Assembly (NCBI GenBank): GCA_948470475.1
Contig: OX419341.1
Location: forward strand, 13,834,805 to 13,898,804
Reading direction: 5' to 3'
Origin: Galaxea fascicularis
Taxonomy: Eukaryota; Cnidaria; Anthozoa; Scleractinia; Euphylliidae
Length of the DNA stretch: 64,000 nt
A program made the position numbers and the translations under genes. The notes beneath the pieces were generated by a model that worked only from the letters and a program-made list of their open reading frames with translations, had not been told where the DNA came from and searched no databases. Position 1 is the stretch's first letter. The number at the start of each line of letters is the position of its first letter. Shown here piece after piece: positions 21,531 through 32,274 of this stretch.

Positions 21531-21688
21531 CAAAAACGAGCACGGTGACCCCTATTTCTTATTGCATTTTTAAATTTAAGGTGGCACTAAACGCACACTA
21601 AGAATTTTTTTAAACTTTGCAAAAATATGTATCGTTTTATGCTTATCACAATTCGGTAATAAAAAGGGGGTCACCGAGCTCGTTTTTG
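21531..21688. repeat. Nested foldback ending in CAAAAACGAG...GGTGACCCC
   Basis: CAAAAACGAGCACGGTGACC at 21531 and its inverted partner GGTCACCGAGCTCGTTTTTG ending at 21688. A related half is at 21150 (AAACGAGCACGGTGACG), and similar GGTCACCG sequences recur near 44565 and 44935. A dispersed repeat family, non-coding. Confidence 0.6.
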
Positions 21689-21873
21689 AATTATAAGCTA
21701 AAATTAGGGGTGTTTTTGGCAGGTCATATTGTCGCTGTGGTAACTGTTATATTAAGATGACCGCAACTTGTTTACCAATGATTTGGCATTTGTAAAATAC
21801 CGTTATTGTAGCATCACTTCACTATTGTTAAACAGTGGTAGTATTCATCCCTCAAAGTATGGCTGGTAGAAAA

Positions 21874-22551
21874 GTAATAATACTAATAGCTTTATTGGTA
21901 CATCCAATTAAAATGGGTCTTCCCATACCAATTACAATAAAATGTAATATAAACAATTAAAATCTAAAATAAACATTTAAAAGTGATAAGAACTAACATT
22001 ACCATATTATTGAAAACTTAAGATACATAATTCATTATTACACCTATTGAAAGTCAATGGCTTAAAAGTTCGTCAAGGGCACTTCCTTTAATGGCGTTCT
22101 TAAAAACATTACATGTTTGTTTAACTTTCTGGAAGGTCATTTCAGAGCTGTGCAGCGCCCTATATGAGAAAGATCGCCGACCTGTTGCTGATCTAAAAGA
22201 TGGTATATTAAGCTTATCGTTATTCCCAGCATTTCTCGTATGCACCTGGCCTCTTGTCGTGAACTTATTACACAAGGAAGGTGGGGCTAATCCCTTTATA
22301 CAATTAAAAGCCATTAAAGTGTATCTTACTTCCAGTTGTTTAGCCACCGGCAACCAGTAATGTTCCTTTAGAATCGGCGTAATGTGATCATACTTCCTTG
22401 CGCCAGTCACGATGTGTGCAGCAAAATTCTGAACTTTTTGAAGCCTAGCAATGTTCTTTTTTGTTGTACTAGCCCACATGGACGAACAGTAGAAAAGCTT
22501 GCTGGAAACTAGTGAATTTATGATGGTTATAAGCGTAGACCTATTGATCAA
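21874..22551 (-). pseudogene. LINE (L2/CR1-like) reverse transcriptase C-terminus and 3' tail
   Basis: The 165-codon frame (22054-22551) reads LFYCSSMWASTTKKNIARL, VQNFAAHIVTGARKYDHITP, LKEHYWLPVAKQLEVRYTLM and CNKFTTRGQVHTRN. This is the conserved region after the reverse-transcriptase fingers/palm of L2/CR1-type non-LTR retrotransposons, with the canonical 'RLQ..QN.AARI..G..KYDHITP.L..LHWLPV' pattern. The element is 5'-truncated, as usual for LINEs, and its 3' UTR ends near 21874 with AATAAAGCTATTAGTATTATT. It sits inside the 2.1-kb TIR element. The frame is intact but lacks the catalytic YADD part. Confidence 0.9.
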
Positions 22552-22920
22552 ACAAATGTTTCACACGATTGATTTGACACAGGCTACCTATACACAGCTT
22601 GGATACAACTTCGATCACTGTTGCCAAACTGATTCCAACCTCCGGGCTCAAGAGCGCTTGCCAAGCCCGCCATCCTTTTGTACAACAGCGCATACCACAT
22701 GTAATACCAGATACTTTACAAATTTTTCATATAACGGAAACAAGAACGGAATTCCAAACTCGTGATTTTTTCTTGCAGGGGAGCTCGTCTCACCAGGGAG
22801 GAATAAAATTCACCACGGGGTTTTTAAAAAGTCACCAGGTGCCAGGGGGTCAAAATTCCACCTGGGAGGGCAAAATTACCCACCAAGTCGGGTTTCACCA
22901 GGTCTGTGACAGAAGGGTGT

Positions 22921-23556
22921 GTAAGGGAATCACCTGCCACTTTTGCACTTATTCAAACAGGCAGAACTCGCAGTTCACCGAAGTATTTACATGTATATTT
23001 TTACTTTTGCAAATGTCTGTAAATAGTTTTTATCTTAATTATTATTATCTTGCTCCCCATCAGCTATGTGTGTCCATTAAATTCGTGCTTGTCTTTCAAG
23101 GGAATTTTCACACATGAGGCCAACTTCTTATTTATATCATTTTTGTTGTCGCTGATGAATTTGTTTTGCGTATTCCTAAACTGTAATTGAAGGAGTAAAC
23201 ACAAATCACTTACCCTAGCAACCAGGAATATATAGAAAGTTATACAGTTGTTTTAAACTCCACGTCCCCCCCCATCCCCCACCGTGTTACAAGGATGGAG
23301 GGGGGGGTTCTGGTGTGGATGAGCCCCTCCCCTGGATTTTCCTTAGTTCGCCTTTACTGCGTTTACTTCCGCGACATTGGACTGTTTATTATAGCGTCAT
23401 GAAGTCCGCCATGTCAGAAGCCCATTGGCTCCTGGCCATGTTTGATCCGTCATCTTGGATTTCATCAACTATTTTCCTAGAAAGCCAGAAAAAAGCAAAG
23501 ATAAATGAAAAAATGATAATGGGATAATTAAAGCGATTATGAAATGTAAACAAACA
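22921..23556. other. Intergenic, C/G homopolymer tracts
   Basis: No gene recognised. Contains C-rich (23263-23281) and G-rich (23297-23308) tracts that could pair with each other. Confidence 0.5.
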
Positions 23557-23632
23557 CAGTCGAACCTCGATTATCCGGACTCGCTGGGACTAGTATAGAC
23601 GAAGTAGTCCGGATAATCGAGGGTCTGGATAA
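23557..23632. mobile_element. Tigger/pogo-like terminal sequence folded as a hairpin
   Basis: CAGTCGAACCTCGATTATCC matches the well-known Tigger/pogo terminal consensus (CAG...CCTCGATTATCCG). It is followed 30 bp later by the inverse AGTCCGGATAATCGAGGGTC, forming a compact foldback. No transposase seen, so it is a remnant or solo foldback. Confidence 0.6.
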
Positions 23633-23699
23633 TCGAAAATATGAATATCATTTAAGACCAAAACCGGATTAAATTAAGAAAGCAACATTTTAAAATTGT

Positions 23700-23744
23700 G
23701 ATACAACACTTAATCGAGCTGTTCATTATGTGCAACTTTCAGCA

Positions 23745-23775
<31 letters not shown>

Positions 23776-23835
23776 TGTTTAACATTTTTCGAGCTGAAAA
23801 TCACTTACAAGTCATATTGAAATCAAGTGGGTGGG

Positions 23836-23874
<39 letters not shown>

Positions 23875-24114
23875 CATAGCTGTAGGTGTGTTTTCTGTGG
23901 ACCTATTAGCATATCAAGTTTCATTTGTCTGCGCGGCAAATTTGCCAAGATAGCTTTATTTATATACATGATGTAATATTGGGTTGAGTGTATGACGTCA
24001 TAAGTCATCTCATTTGCATATTTTACACAGTTTTGAAACTTAAATATCTCCGGAACTAATGCAGGTATTTGTAAAAGGTAAACGTCGTTCTCATTCTTTC
24101 ATAGAATTCTTTGT

Positions 24115-24155
<41 letters not shown>

Positions 24156-24170
24156 GGCACGTTAGGGTAA
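23700..24170. repeat. Dispersed non-coding repeat (copy at 37830-38395)
   Basis: Shares blocks with 37830-38395: GCCAAGATAGCT, TTGAGTGTATGACGTCAT, CTCATTTGCATATTTTAC, AACTTAAATATC, GGAACTAATGCAG and TAAAAATTTGATCATAGT. Estimated by eye at 75-80% identity. In the second position it interrupts the upstream region of peptide gene C, so it is mobile. No ORF. Confidence 0.7.
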
Positions 24171-24489
24171 CAAACATAATCAGATGAGTTTAAGACTGAT
24201 ATAAGATACTAAAGTCTTTCTTTCGAATACATCAGGATCCAATGGCTCCTGCCGATCACCGGTGTGTGACATTTGCAGACTGTAGACTGTAGGCTTTCTA
24301 ACTATAAGTAGACATTGCATTTCCATTTCCACTTCTTATAACTAATCGTAAACAGGCTAACCCGACTGATATTCAGGCTAACCAGAGCGCTATTTAGGCC
24401 TAAATATAGTCTGCACTCTGCAAATGTCATACACCGGTCAAGCAAGCACTATTGTGTGCAGCCTGTTCCAGGTGTTCAGCATTAGGTTG

Positions 24490-24933
24490 CAGACCTGCCA
24501 ACTCTCACGGTTCTGTCGTGAGATTTTTTGTCATTTCTCACGGTCTCACGACAAGGCTCCCAATCTCTCGGTTTTTTGGGGAAAATCTTTCTGAAATGAA
24601 ATATATTAAGTTGTTCAATAATAATGGAATATTTACGAGGAATACTAGTGCCATAAAGTGATAAACTAATAAAGAAAAAAAACTGTACTTAATTAAGACT
24701 TTTTTGTACCGAGCTGACATTTTTCCTTGTGTTCAACAACTTATCGTTTTTCTCCGCCTCTGTCCGCCAATTTGAAAGGGGAGTACGCCCTGGAAATGAG
24801 GTTAGTGTCCAGTTCTCTCGATGGAAAAGGTGTTTGATCAGGGAAAAATTAAAATCTCACTATTTTTTGGAGAATCTCCAGATTTTTTTTCATGGGTCCC
24901 CAGATTTTCCTTCACCAGGGGTTGGCAGGTCTG
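24490..24933. mobile_element. 444-bp MITE with CAGACCTGCCAAC ends
   Basis: CAGACCTGCCAAC at 24490 and its exact reverse complement ending at 24933. The interior has CTCACGG / CCGTGAG-type repeats. A related, more diverged element lies at 29927-30426. Non-coding. Confidence 0.75.
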
Positions 24934-24979
24934 AGGTTGGAAGCAGTGCAAAAAACGGCGAGAAGTGGATTTGACGAAA

Positions 24980-25925
24980 ACATCTAATCTCGTTCCCAGA
25001 TCTCTTGTGGACGAAGCTGGCCAAATCCAATTTGCATTACGTGATCACCTGTCAGGAATGTGACAGGGGAAGCAAGTGCGCATGCCCAACATAAATTCGG
25101 AGCAGTAAAGGCCGATTGTCGCATACAGCTGTACAACAAGCTTACGACAGGCCTACTACATGACTTAGCAGTATTCCCTCGAATCTCTAAATTTCGTTGC
25201 TTTCACGAAACCAAACAAACACAAAATGAGGTCGAAAAGTTTTTTCTACAACTTGGCCGGATTTGTTTTCGAATACTTTTGCGACAGTCGGAGAATTTTA
25301 GCGACTTTTGCAATGTTTTGTCTCAATTCGCTTTTCGCAGCATGATTGTACCGTTTTACACGTCATCCAACGCGCGCGCGCGCTCAAGCTCCTCTCCATC
25401 TCCCCACACAAGTTTTTTGATGTAAAAAGATTTTACAAAATCCTCCCCCTTCTCCCAATTGTTATCGCCAAATCTCGCTAAACGCTTCTGGTATTAGCTC
25501 CCGACATGCTGTTTTCGTGCGGAGATTGGGCGACCTCGTAAGCGAAAAAAAGAAATGCGAACAGGGGGAGGGGTTTGTAAGGTTTTGTGTCAAAAAGGCA
25601 TGTGTGGGAGATGGAGGAGAGCTTGAGCGCGCGCTGGATGACGTGTTTGGGATTTAGGTAACGGTATGATCATGTTGCAAAAGTTGTTCAATTACTTCCA
25701 AATCTTTCCTCCTCTCGCCTTTTCTTATCGGCTTTTCATTTTCACCAACCGCGGAAATTTCCAGGTTAGAACTTGAGTTTGAGGAAAGTTTGCCGTGGAA
25801 AACCGCGGAAATTTTCAAAGAGGAGATTGGACAGGAGTCAAACGGAGCAGCCAATCAAGAAAAAACAGATTTTCTTTCTGTGCCAGATCTCGCCTTCGGC
25901 TTCGTCCACAAGAGATTAGAAAACA
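24980..25925. repeat. Nested inverted repeats, including a CG-rich foldback at 25341-25674
   Basis: Outer pair: AGATCTCTTGTGGACGAAGC (about 24999) and GCTTCGTCCACAAGAGATTA (about 25896), enclosing about 0.9 kb. Inner foldback: GTCATCCAACGCGCGCGCGC (25362) against the reverse complement of GCGCGCTGGATGACGT ending near 25644, with CTCTCCATCTCCC / GGGAGATGGAGGAGAG arms and weaker extension to ATGATCATACCGTT. No coding recognised. Confidence 0.65.
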
Positions 25926-26011
25926 TCTGAGGTCTCTCGTGTACCAGTACCCACCCGTCCCTCGCTAAGTGTATTTCAGGAGTCACATGACATCACTGTT
26001 AAATTTTCAAG

Positions 26012-26093
26012 ATGGCGTCGCAGTCGCAAGGAATTCAACAACTGTTACAGGCCGAGAAGAGGGCTGAAACCATGGTTTCTGAAGCTAGAGAGC
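26012..26093 (+). CDS. ATP6V1G: V-type proton ATPase subunit G, exon 1
   Basis: ATG at 26012 in AAGATGGCG context encodes MASQSQGIQQLLQAEKRAE, then TMVSEARE and part of an Arg codon, ending GAGAGC|GTAAGA. The sequence is almost identical to the start of animal ATP6V1G (MASQSQGIQQLLQAEKRA), the peripheral-stalk subunit of the V1 sector of the proton pump that acidifies vesicles. Expected full length is about 118 residues. The following exons (RKNRRLKQAKEEA...) were not found in the window, so the exon is either orphaned or followed by a long, transposon-loaded intron. The GT donor is good and there are no lesions. Confidence 0.85.
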
Positions 26094-27376
26094 GTAAGAA
26101 AATATTATCTCATATTGTTACTCTATTTCGTGTGTAATCTAAGGCGACGTGACACTTAAATGCAAAGTTTGCCGTGTCTTTGATGTGGCCCATCACATGA
26201 TCGAACACACTTCCGACTGGTTTTTAACTTAGCTTATTGCGGTTGAATTTGTATCCATGAAGCTGATCTAGTGCTCTTCAGTTTGTAAAGATTAACTTTA
26301 AAGCTAGACAGACTGTAAGAAATTGATTGATTTTTTAAGAATGTGCAAATTGGTAGCAAAATGAAAATCCATTTTGTAGGCTTGGCAGCCCAGGGTGCAT
26401 TCAGTGTACTGTAGATTACGGATTACGCTGGAGATCTGCGTGGCCCTTAAATTTTTATGCCGTTTTTGACGTTTACGTATAGCGTGAGCACATTTATATT
26501 TCCTGGTGCTGTCATAAACGCTTGACTATGCAAGGCAAATTGGCGCTATACATTGTAACTATGTCTTCTTCACCCAGGGTGCATTCCGCATAGACCCCGC
26601 GCCGAAGTTACGCCGAGGGCTTCGAAAATGTACGCCGAGTAGGCCACAATTCTGCGCTGTTGGTAGTATACTACGCCAATAATTGCCCCAAGCCCAGATC
26701 TTTTGCTGCCCGCCGCCGCGAAAGACAGGCGGATAAGAGAAATCGTGGACACTAGTTTGTTGAAGCGATGTCCATGCTCGCGATCAGGAGCAAAAGCATT
26801 TACTTTTCATCTTTGAGTGTCCCGTGGTCGTTTCTCTTATTTTATGTAGCCATCGCTAGAAATCGAGGACATAAGAGCCGGCTAATATTGGATTCAGGTT
26901 TTCGCTTGTCGTTGACAAGCAACTATGAATTTCTGTTTTTATCAGTTATCACTTCCGCGACACAAAATTTTAAAAACAATATTTTTCATAGAAACAGATA
27001 ATATTCAAGGTATCCCCTTAAACTTTTGCACAATACGCATTAGGTGCATATACTATCGTCTTCACTTGAACAATTTTGCATTTGCTAAACTTGTCAAGAA
27101 ATATACATCTTGAAATCTTTGCGTTCGCATTCACAGTTCAACATGACTTACTAGACAGATATCAGTAATTAGGTATACAGTGTAGAGTTGTGGAAATAGA
27201 ATAGAGTAGAGTATAGAATAGAATAGAGTTGTGGAAACATGGAAGTTCTGCTTGTTTTGTTTGTTTTTTGTACCTTTGGTGTTCTGCTATAATATGGGGT
27301 CCTTGACTCTTTTGCATTACATCCATTGGCTTTTGTTATAGTGTGCCATAAATTGTAATAAATAAAAGACCAATAA
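26094..27376. other. Presumed intron or intergenic DNA
   Basis: No further V-ATPase exon was recognised. Two related short blocks (CAGGGTGCATTC near 26392 and 26576) suggest a small dispersed repeat. AT-rich sequence otherwise. Confidence 0.4.
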
Positions 27377-27643
27377 ATGCCCAAATTCCTAAAGCAAAGC
27401 AACCGCATTCGAGATGAGCGTTTGGATCCATTGGAAACGCTGCAAGAACGTCGCGAACAGTTGCTGAATGTCCTTGTTCTTTTAATAGTTGCCACAGGGT
27501 TATGCGAGGAAAATTTGCAGACAATTTTAATGCAATACAGCGTCCTTAAAGATACCATCATTTCTATGGTAGAGAACTTGGATGAGGTTGAGCAATACAT
27601 CATTCTTCAGGATGATGATGAGGATGAAGCTGTTAAGGACTAA
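27377..27643 (+). CDS. Hypothetical 88-residue protein
   Basis: ATG to TAA frame reading MPKFLKQSNRIRDERLDPLE, a hydrophobic/amphipathic helix (NVLVLLIVATGLCEENL) and a strongly acidic end (ILQDDDEDEAVKD). The natural-looking acidic C-terminus and helical pattern favour this strand over overlapping minus-strand frames. No family was recognised; a transposon-derived exon is possible. Upstream sequence contains AATAAATAAAAG and no clear promoter. Confidence 0.35.
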   Translation: MPKFLKQSNRIRDERLDPLETLQERREQLLNVLVLLIVATGLCEENLQTILMQYSVLKDTIISMVENLDEVEQYIILQDDDEDEAVKD

Positions 27644-29321
27644 CGAGAACTAATTTTCACATTAAAAATGGCTCTTTTAGGATCCACGACGTGAAAGAAA
27701 GTCTTGATCAATGACTAGTTCAAATTTTCTTAAACGCTTTATTTCAAATGAAGTCAGTTATTTGACAGTTCGCTACCAATACGATTTTTTTTCTTAATAA
27801 GAGGGGCTGGCAATTCGAGGCTGTGCGACCGTTTTGGTCACTGGTCAGTGCATTGTTTTGCAAAATATAAGTACAGAATATTACAAAGTCAAAACAGCAA
27901 GTTCTAGTGTTTCTTCCAATCAATGGCTAGCGAGCCGCGAGCGTTTACTGAAAATCAGTGAAAAGCAACAGCCCACTGCCCACATTCAAAAAGAGTGGAA
28001 ACACCGGACGCGAGTAGGTGCAGGCTCAGTTAGGGGATCGTTCTGGGGCGCAAAAAGTTGATTGCGCGTGCGCTGGGCGCGTGTGCCTTACCCAGTCCCA
28101 GGTTTCCACTCTCTTGAAAGTGAACAAATTTGCCTTCGAAAGTGCAGGTATTAGGTCAGCGGTTGCCTGCCAATGTTTGCTGGATACAAGTATTTATGTT
28201 TTTACCTGCCTGAATGTCAATAGATTTCTCTTTTCTCCTGCCTTTTGGAAATATTAAAAGCTCTGACAATAGGGTGAACTTATAGTGTCAATTGATTTGT
28301 TTTGTTTTGTTTTGTTTTGTATGACATGTGGAAACTTGATATGCTGTACTGGAAAGTAAATTATCATAAGAAATAAAGCTGTATTATGATCTGGTGGATT
28401 TGCTGTTCTATTTTATTTTTTAGGATTACTGATTTGCTGTTTATTATATACCAAGGTCTTTTTGTGTGATGCATGTGTCATGATTTTCAAATAAGTTGTT
28501 AATACTATGTATTACAACATAATTATATTTACTATTTCCTAGTGGTAACAGAGGTGCAGGGACTATATGTAAATTAAACTGTATTTTGTTCACTCTGCAA
28601 AGAAATCCCTTTAGTTATTGTCTTGAAACTACTTGCGTCTCTGGCACACTGGTATGATATCAGTGCCTCTGAATCAACAGCTACTACTTTAAGTTGTAAG
28701 TTGAAAGCAGCAAGCTTGATAATGCAACAAGGTCAGTTATTCTGTAGAATTTTGCATATCTGTGCAGAGGAAATTTATATTTGCTTCCTAAAGTCTGTTT
28801 GCCGTGTCTTTTTCTGCATTTTCACTGTTACGCAGTTTTGAATGCGACTGATTCTTCTAAAATTAGAGTTGCTAAAATAAGCTTGGTTTTAAGTTGTGAT
28901 ACATGACAGCGATGTAGAAGTTGGTAAAAAGTGGCTGTGTTCACGCATTGCTGGGATTGCAGAATATAAAATTGATGACCCTTGTATTCAAACTCGGGGC
29001 ACAAAAACAGACGGCAAAAATATCAAAACAATCTGGAGAACTGTACTGCTCTTTATTCCGGTATTTACACAGATATCATAATAAAATTGTTCACGTGGCC
29101 CATGCATGTGTAACAGTTACATCCGAACAACAAGATTGTGGATGATGAGTAAATACAGTTGCCCAAATTTAAATCCTTCTGAACTTTACAGAGCAACTTT
29201 ATCCAGTGTTCTATTTAGGAAATTACAGCACTTACTATATTGCATGTCTGCCATGTTGGTGTGTAATATATATTAATCAGATAACATAAAATATATAATT
29301 TTATGATAAACGTGTAGTAGA

Positions 29322-29374
<53 letters not shown>
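27644..29374. other. Intergenic or intronic, TTTTG pentanucleotide repeat
   Basis: No gene recognised. Includes (TTTTG)n at about 28297-28320. Confidence 0.45.
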
Positions 29375-29391
29375 GATAAGAGGATATGACA

Positions 29392-29425
<34 letters not shown>

Positions 29426-29468
29426 GCTCACGCACTCATCAGACAGTATTTCTGATGAGTGCGTGAGC

Positions 29469-29502
<34 letters not shown>

Positions 29503-29519
29503 TGTCATATCCTCTTATC
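29375..29519. repeat. Perfect 69-bp palindrome with a 7-nt spacer
   Basis: Left arm 29375-29443 and right arm 29451-29519 are exact reverse complements across 69 bp, separated by CAGTATT. Perfect arms imply a very recent origin or ongoing correction. Each arm contains a hammerhead ribozyme core (see separate entry). A transcript of either strand would form a 69-bp double-stranded hairpin. Confidence 0.95.
29407..29446 (-). ncRNA. Hammerhead ribozyme (type I-like) in the palindrome
   Basis: On the minus strand: stem I CTGT, core CTGATGA, stem II GTGC-GTGA-GCAC, core GAAA (its last A opening stem III), stem III ACT-CGG-AGT, cleavage-site A (GTA), then ACAG closing stem I. All invariant hammerhead positions (CUGAUGA, GAA, the A-U pair at the base of stem III and H17) are present. 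The plus-strand arm has the same core but lacks a stem I partner because of the spacer. Hammerheads of this size occur in cnidarian retrozymes and Penelope-like elements. Strong alternative pairing within the palindrome may block folding. Confidence 0.65.
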
Positions 29520-29926
29520 TAATTTTATGATAAATATGATTACCATACACTTCCAAAGTGAAGCAACATCCAAAAGTGTCTACAGTATTAGACAAAAACG
29601 AGCAAAAGAATAATTATGGAGCAGTTATTTCCTCAGAATCTATTTCACACATTACATTCCTCTGTTACTCTATTTAAATTGCATGGGTGCAAAAAGAAAA
29701 CACTATCAGATCCACAGTAAGGCTAGTTCTTTGAATGGACTGTAAATTACAAAGTGCTTTATCTCAAAAACAAACCACTGTAATATAAAAAAAAAACCTG
29801 ATAAAATAATGTTCTGCAGTGTTATTAAGAATATATTTTTGGTGACGCTCCATGCAAACCACCTTAGATTGAATACTGTAATCCAAATTATATTATTTTT
29901 AACTTTTAGAGAAAACACCTCTGTCC
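29520..29926. other. Intergenic, nothing recognised
   Basis: AT-rich. No gene or repeat boundary was identified. Confidence 0.4.
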
Positions 29927-30426
29927 CAGACCTTCAAACCCTCACGGTTTGACCGTGAGACTCGCAGTTTGGGATGCCAACTCACTGTCTCATGGCTTTG
30001 CCACTTAATCTCACGGTGAATCAGAAAGCCTTAAAATTAAACAGTTCTGGAAGGTATGAAGGAGAATCGAGAAATCTGTGCTCATAAAAGCTGAATTCAT
30101 CAAAGCTAATTCGTCAGGGAAATGGTGGCAATGCTAGGCTCAGTCTCCAGGTGTTGGTGTCTTGGTGCGCCTGCGATCCTTCCCACCACCAGAGGATTGC
30201 GGGTGCACCGAGACACCCATGGCTGGAGACTGAGCTTAAGTGCCAGCCCCAATAGTACAACAAAGAACACTAATGACGTAAAGAATACTCTGAAACAAAT
30301 AATCTGTTGTTGCTGTTTTTATTTGACGCTAGTCTCCAGGTTTGAGGTCCTAATCTCTAGGTTTTTCTGGGCTTTTTTTTTTTTCAAAACCTCCAGATTT
30401 GCATGTGATGGGAGTTGGAAGGCCTG
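29927..30426. mobile_element. 500-bp MITE related to 24490-24933, with an internal hairpin
   Basis: Ends CAGACCTTCAAACC and the reverse complement of CAGGCCTTCCAAC, plus CTCACGG / CCGTGAG repeats as in the element at 24490. A second foldback, 30138-30235, lies inside, with arms GCTCAGTCTCCAG / CTGGAGACTGAGC and GGTGTCTTGGTGCGCC / GGGTGCACCGAGACACC. It may be a separate palindromic element inserted later. Confidence 0.65.
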
Positions 30427-31151
30427 CTGTCATATACCTCATAAAGCTTTGTACTCTACATGATATCAATAATATTTATTTAGTACATGGGAAACTGCAG
30501 GATTATTATAATAGTTCTGCTTAATTTTCTATGAACAAGTTTTGAACTCTTTAGGTTCAACTGGAACTCCCTCCAACAGCACTTCCACACCTCTCAGATA
30601 AATTCCCAGATACTGTGAGCACCTGAATTATCTACCATTTGATAATTTGGGATATGTTTACACCCATAGTATTTCAATAACTTGTATTTTGGCAGATTTC
30701 AGCTGCCCTCTGATGGTTTCCTGGAAATATCCCACACTTGTATTTTCAAAGGCCCAACCATCATTCCTATGATATAGAGGGATCCCTGCATAGGATCTGT
30801 TTAGAGTTCCAGTTCAATATGAAGAGAGCAAAAGTTGCCCATTGGCAGGGCTGTCATTAAGTTTTTAGTCACCTGCAGCCTTGTTCTCCAAACCTGTAAC
30901 AAGCTTGTTAATTTGTGGCTGAATTGTGTCAACAAAAGGCAATTCCACATCAAACAATAAGGGCCTATCAAATAGACTGGCCACAACATGTGTTTCAGGT
31001 TGTTGCTCTAAAATGGCAGCCCTGATTGGGATATACATGTAAGTAAATAAATCTAAACCGATAAAATTAACTACTTTTGAAACATAATGTCCAAACTATC
31101 ACTAGAGAATGAAGCAACAGTTGCCAATGGGCAAAGTGCACTCCAAGAAGT
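30427..31151. other. 3' flank of the DUF4476 gene
   Basis: No coding recognised. The part next to 31151 is the likely 3' UTR of the minus-strand gene. Confidence 0.4.
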
Positions 31152-31949
31152 TTATTTCCATTGCTGGGTCGGGTAGGGTTGGTAGGGAGGTGGTGCTTGC
31201 CCAACAGGGTAGGCGCCAGGTGGGGCAGCAGCAGTGACGGTTTGAACTGTCGCACCTGGTGGAACATGCAGGACTTGCACTCCAGAGCCTGGGGGTACTA
31301 CATATGCAGTACTTGTTGTCTTGTATGCCACAGGTCTTTGGACAATGACGGCACCAGGGCGTGAAGGACGACCAAACAGGGCACCACAAGCACTGCCTAC
31401 AGCAGAACTTACACCATTCACAGCACTGGCCACAGCATTATCAACTGCTCTGTAAACAGGGTCATTAGGATCCATAGACGCCTTGGGTCTACCATATGGG
31501 TAGGGATTGCCAGCCAAGGCGGGATTCATAGGGGCAGGCATTTGTGGAGGTCCCATAGTAGCCCTTCTTTGCATGATAACCCTGACTCGCTCACGGTCTT
31601 TCAAGCCAGGAATAACTTCGTTGAACACCTGGAAGTTCAGAGGATCCGAGATTTGTACAGCGATCAGCTCTAGCGCCTGAACTTTGTTATTGTCGAAAGA
31701 GAAAGCTCTGAGGATGGGGAAAATTCCCACACAAGTGGCTGGTAGCATCTTCCCCACACAAGCTTGGAGTCCTTTCAGACGGCCATCGTCGAAGCTGAAC
31801 TCCCTCAGCAATTCACCGACTTGCTCGGCGTACAAATGCCCCTGAGCATAAGCAATGGCTTTCACTTTGTCGTCCTTGAGAGGAAGACGCTGAACCTCTC
31901 CCTTCACGATTCCGAATGATGTTGAGAAGCTTCTCAGACTTATTTAAAA
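31152..31949 (-). CDS. DUF4476-domain, proline-rich protein (C-terminal exon)
   Basis: The frame is open from about 31949. Residues include DDKVKAIAYAQGHLYAEQVG, LLREFSFDDGRLKGLQAC and ILRAFSFDNNKVQALELIAV: the paired 'aFsFDdxKlxal' repeats typical of DUF4476 (PF14771). The C-terminal half is low-complexity (MGPPQMPAPMNPALAG; VGQAPPPYQPYPTQQW) with a hydrophobic/Ala-rich linker. There is no ATG near the start, and the upstream in-frame stop is at about 31950, so at least one 5' exon is missing; an acceptor AAATAAG|T at about 31946 is possible but weak. Function of the domain is unknown. It lies head-to-head with RECQL5. Confidence 0.75.
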
Positions 31950-32274
31950 GTTGAAATGGTTTCAACTGCAATCTCCGCAGCACAATCAACGTGGCTTCCG
32001 CGAAAATTTGCTCACATCAATTGCGACCCCGCTTATTTAGCTTCCGTGAAAATATGCTTACATCATGTACCCGATATAGCGACCTACGCACCTGTTTCAG
32101 CTGTTTCCTTCGCAACAAAATTGACGTAACAAAAAATACGTACCCAGGCACCCGCAATCATGGGTCCCATCGTTTCGTCATGTTCGTGACTTGTTCGGAG
32201 ACTGCGAACGCAAACGTAGGCTATTCGGAGACCGAAGACAAGCGAATATTTCAAAACATGGCGGAATAAGTTGA
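31950..32274. promoter_or_regulatory. Likely shared divergent promoter, DUF4476 gene and RECQL5
   Basis: About 325 bp separate the last open part of the DUF4476 frame (minus) from the RECQL5 start (plus). The stretch is less AT-rich than its surroundings and has CpG-containing motifs. It must also hold the missing first exon of the DUF4476 gene; a candidate start on the minus strand near 32170 (ATGGGACCC...GCCTGG|GTACGT) is seen, but the phase does not join cleanly. Confidence 0.4.

Larger units (their letters stand above)
20824..22920. mobile_element. 2.1-kb TIR element with CACCAGG-rich ends, carrying nested repeats
   Basis: Ends ACACCCCTCTGTCACAGACC at 20824 and the reverse complement of ACACCCTTCTGTCACAGACC ending at 22920 (19 of 20 matched). 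Subterminal zones at both ends contain several CACCAGG motifs (20850-20940 and 22790-22900). Flanking GTAAAG / GTAAGG may be a degenerate target duplication. Inside lie a nested foldback (21531-21688) and a LINE fragment (21874-22551). No transposase ORF, so non-autonomous or gutted. Confidence 0.7.

Noticed and set aside
27169..27603. Minus-strand frames opposite the 88-residue ORF
   Set aside because: Low-complexity, Ser/Thr/Tyr-rich composition with no natural end. The plus-strand frame is more protein-like, though also unproven.
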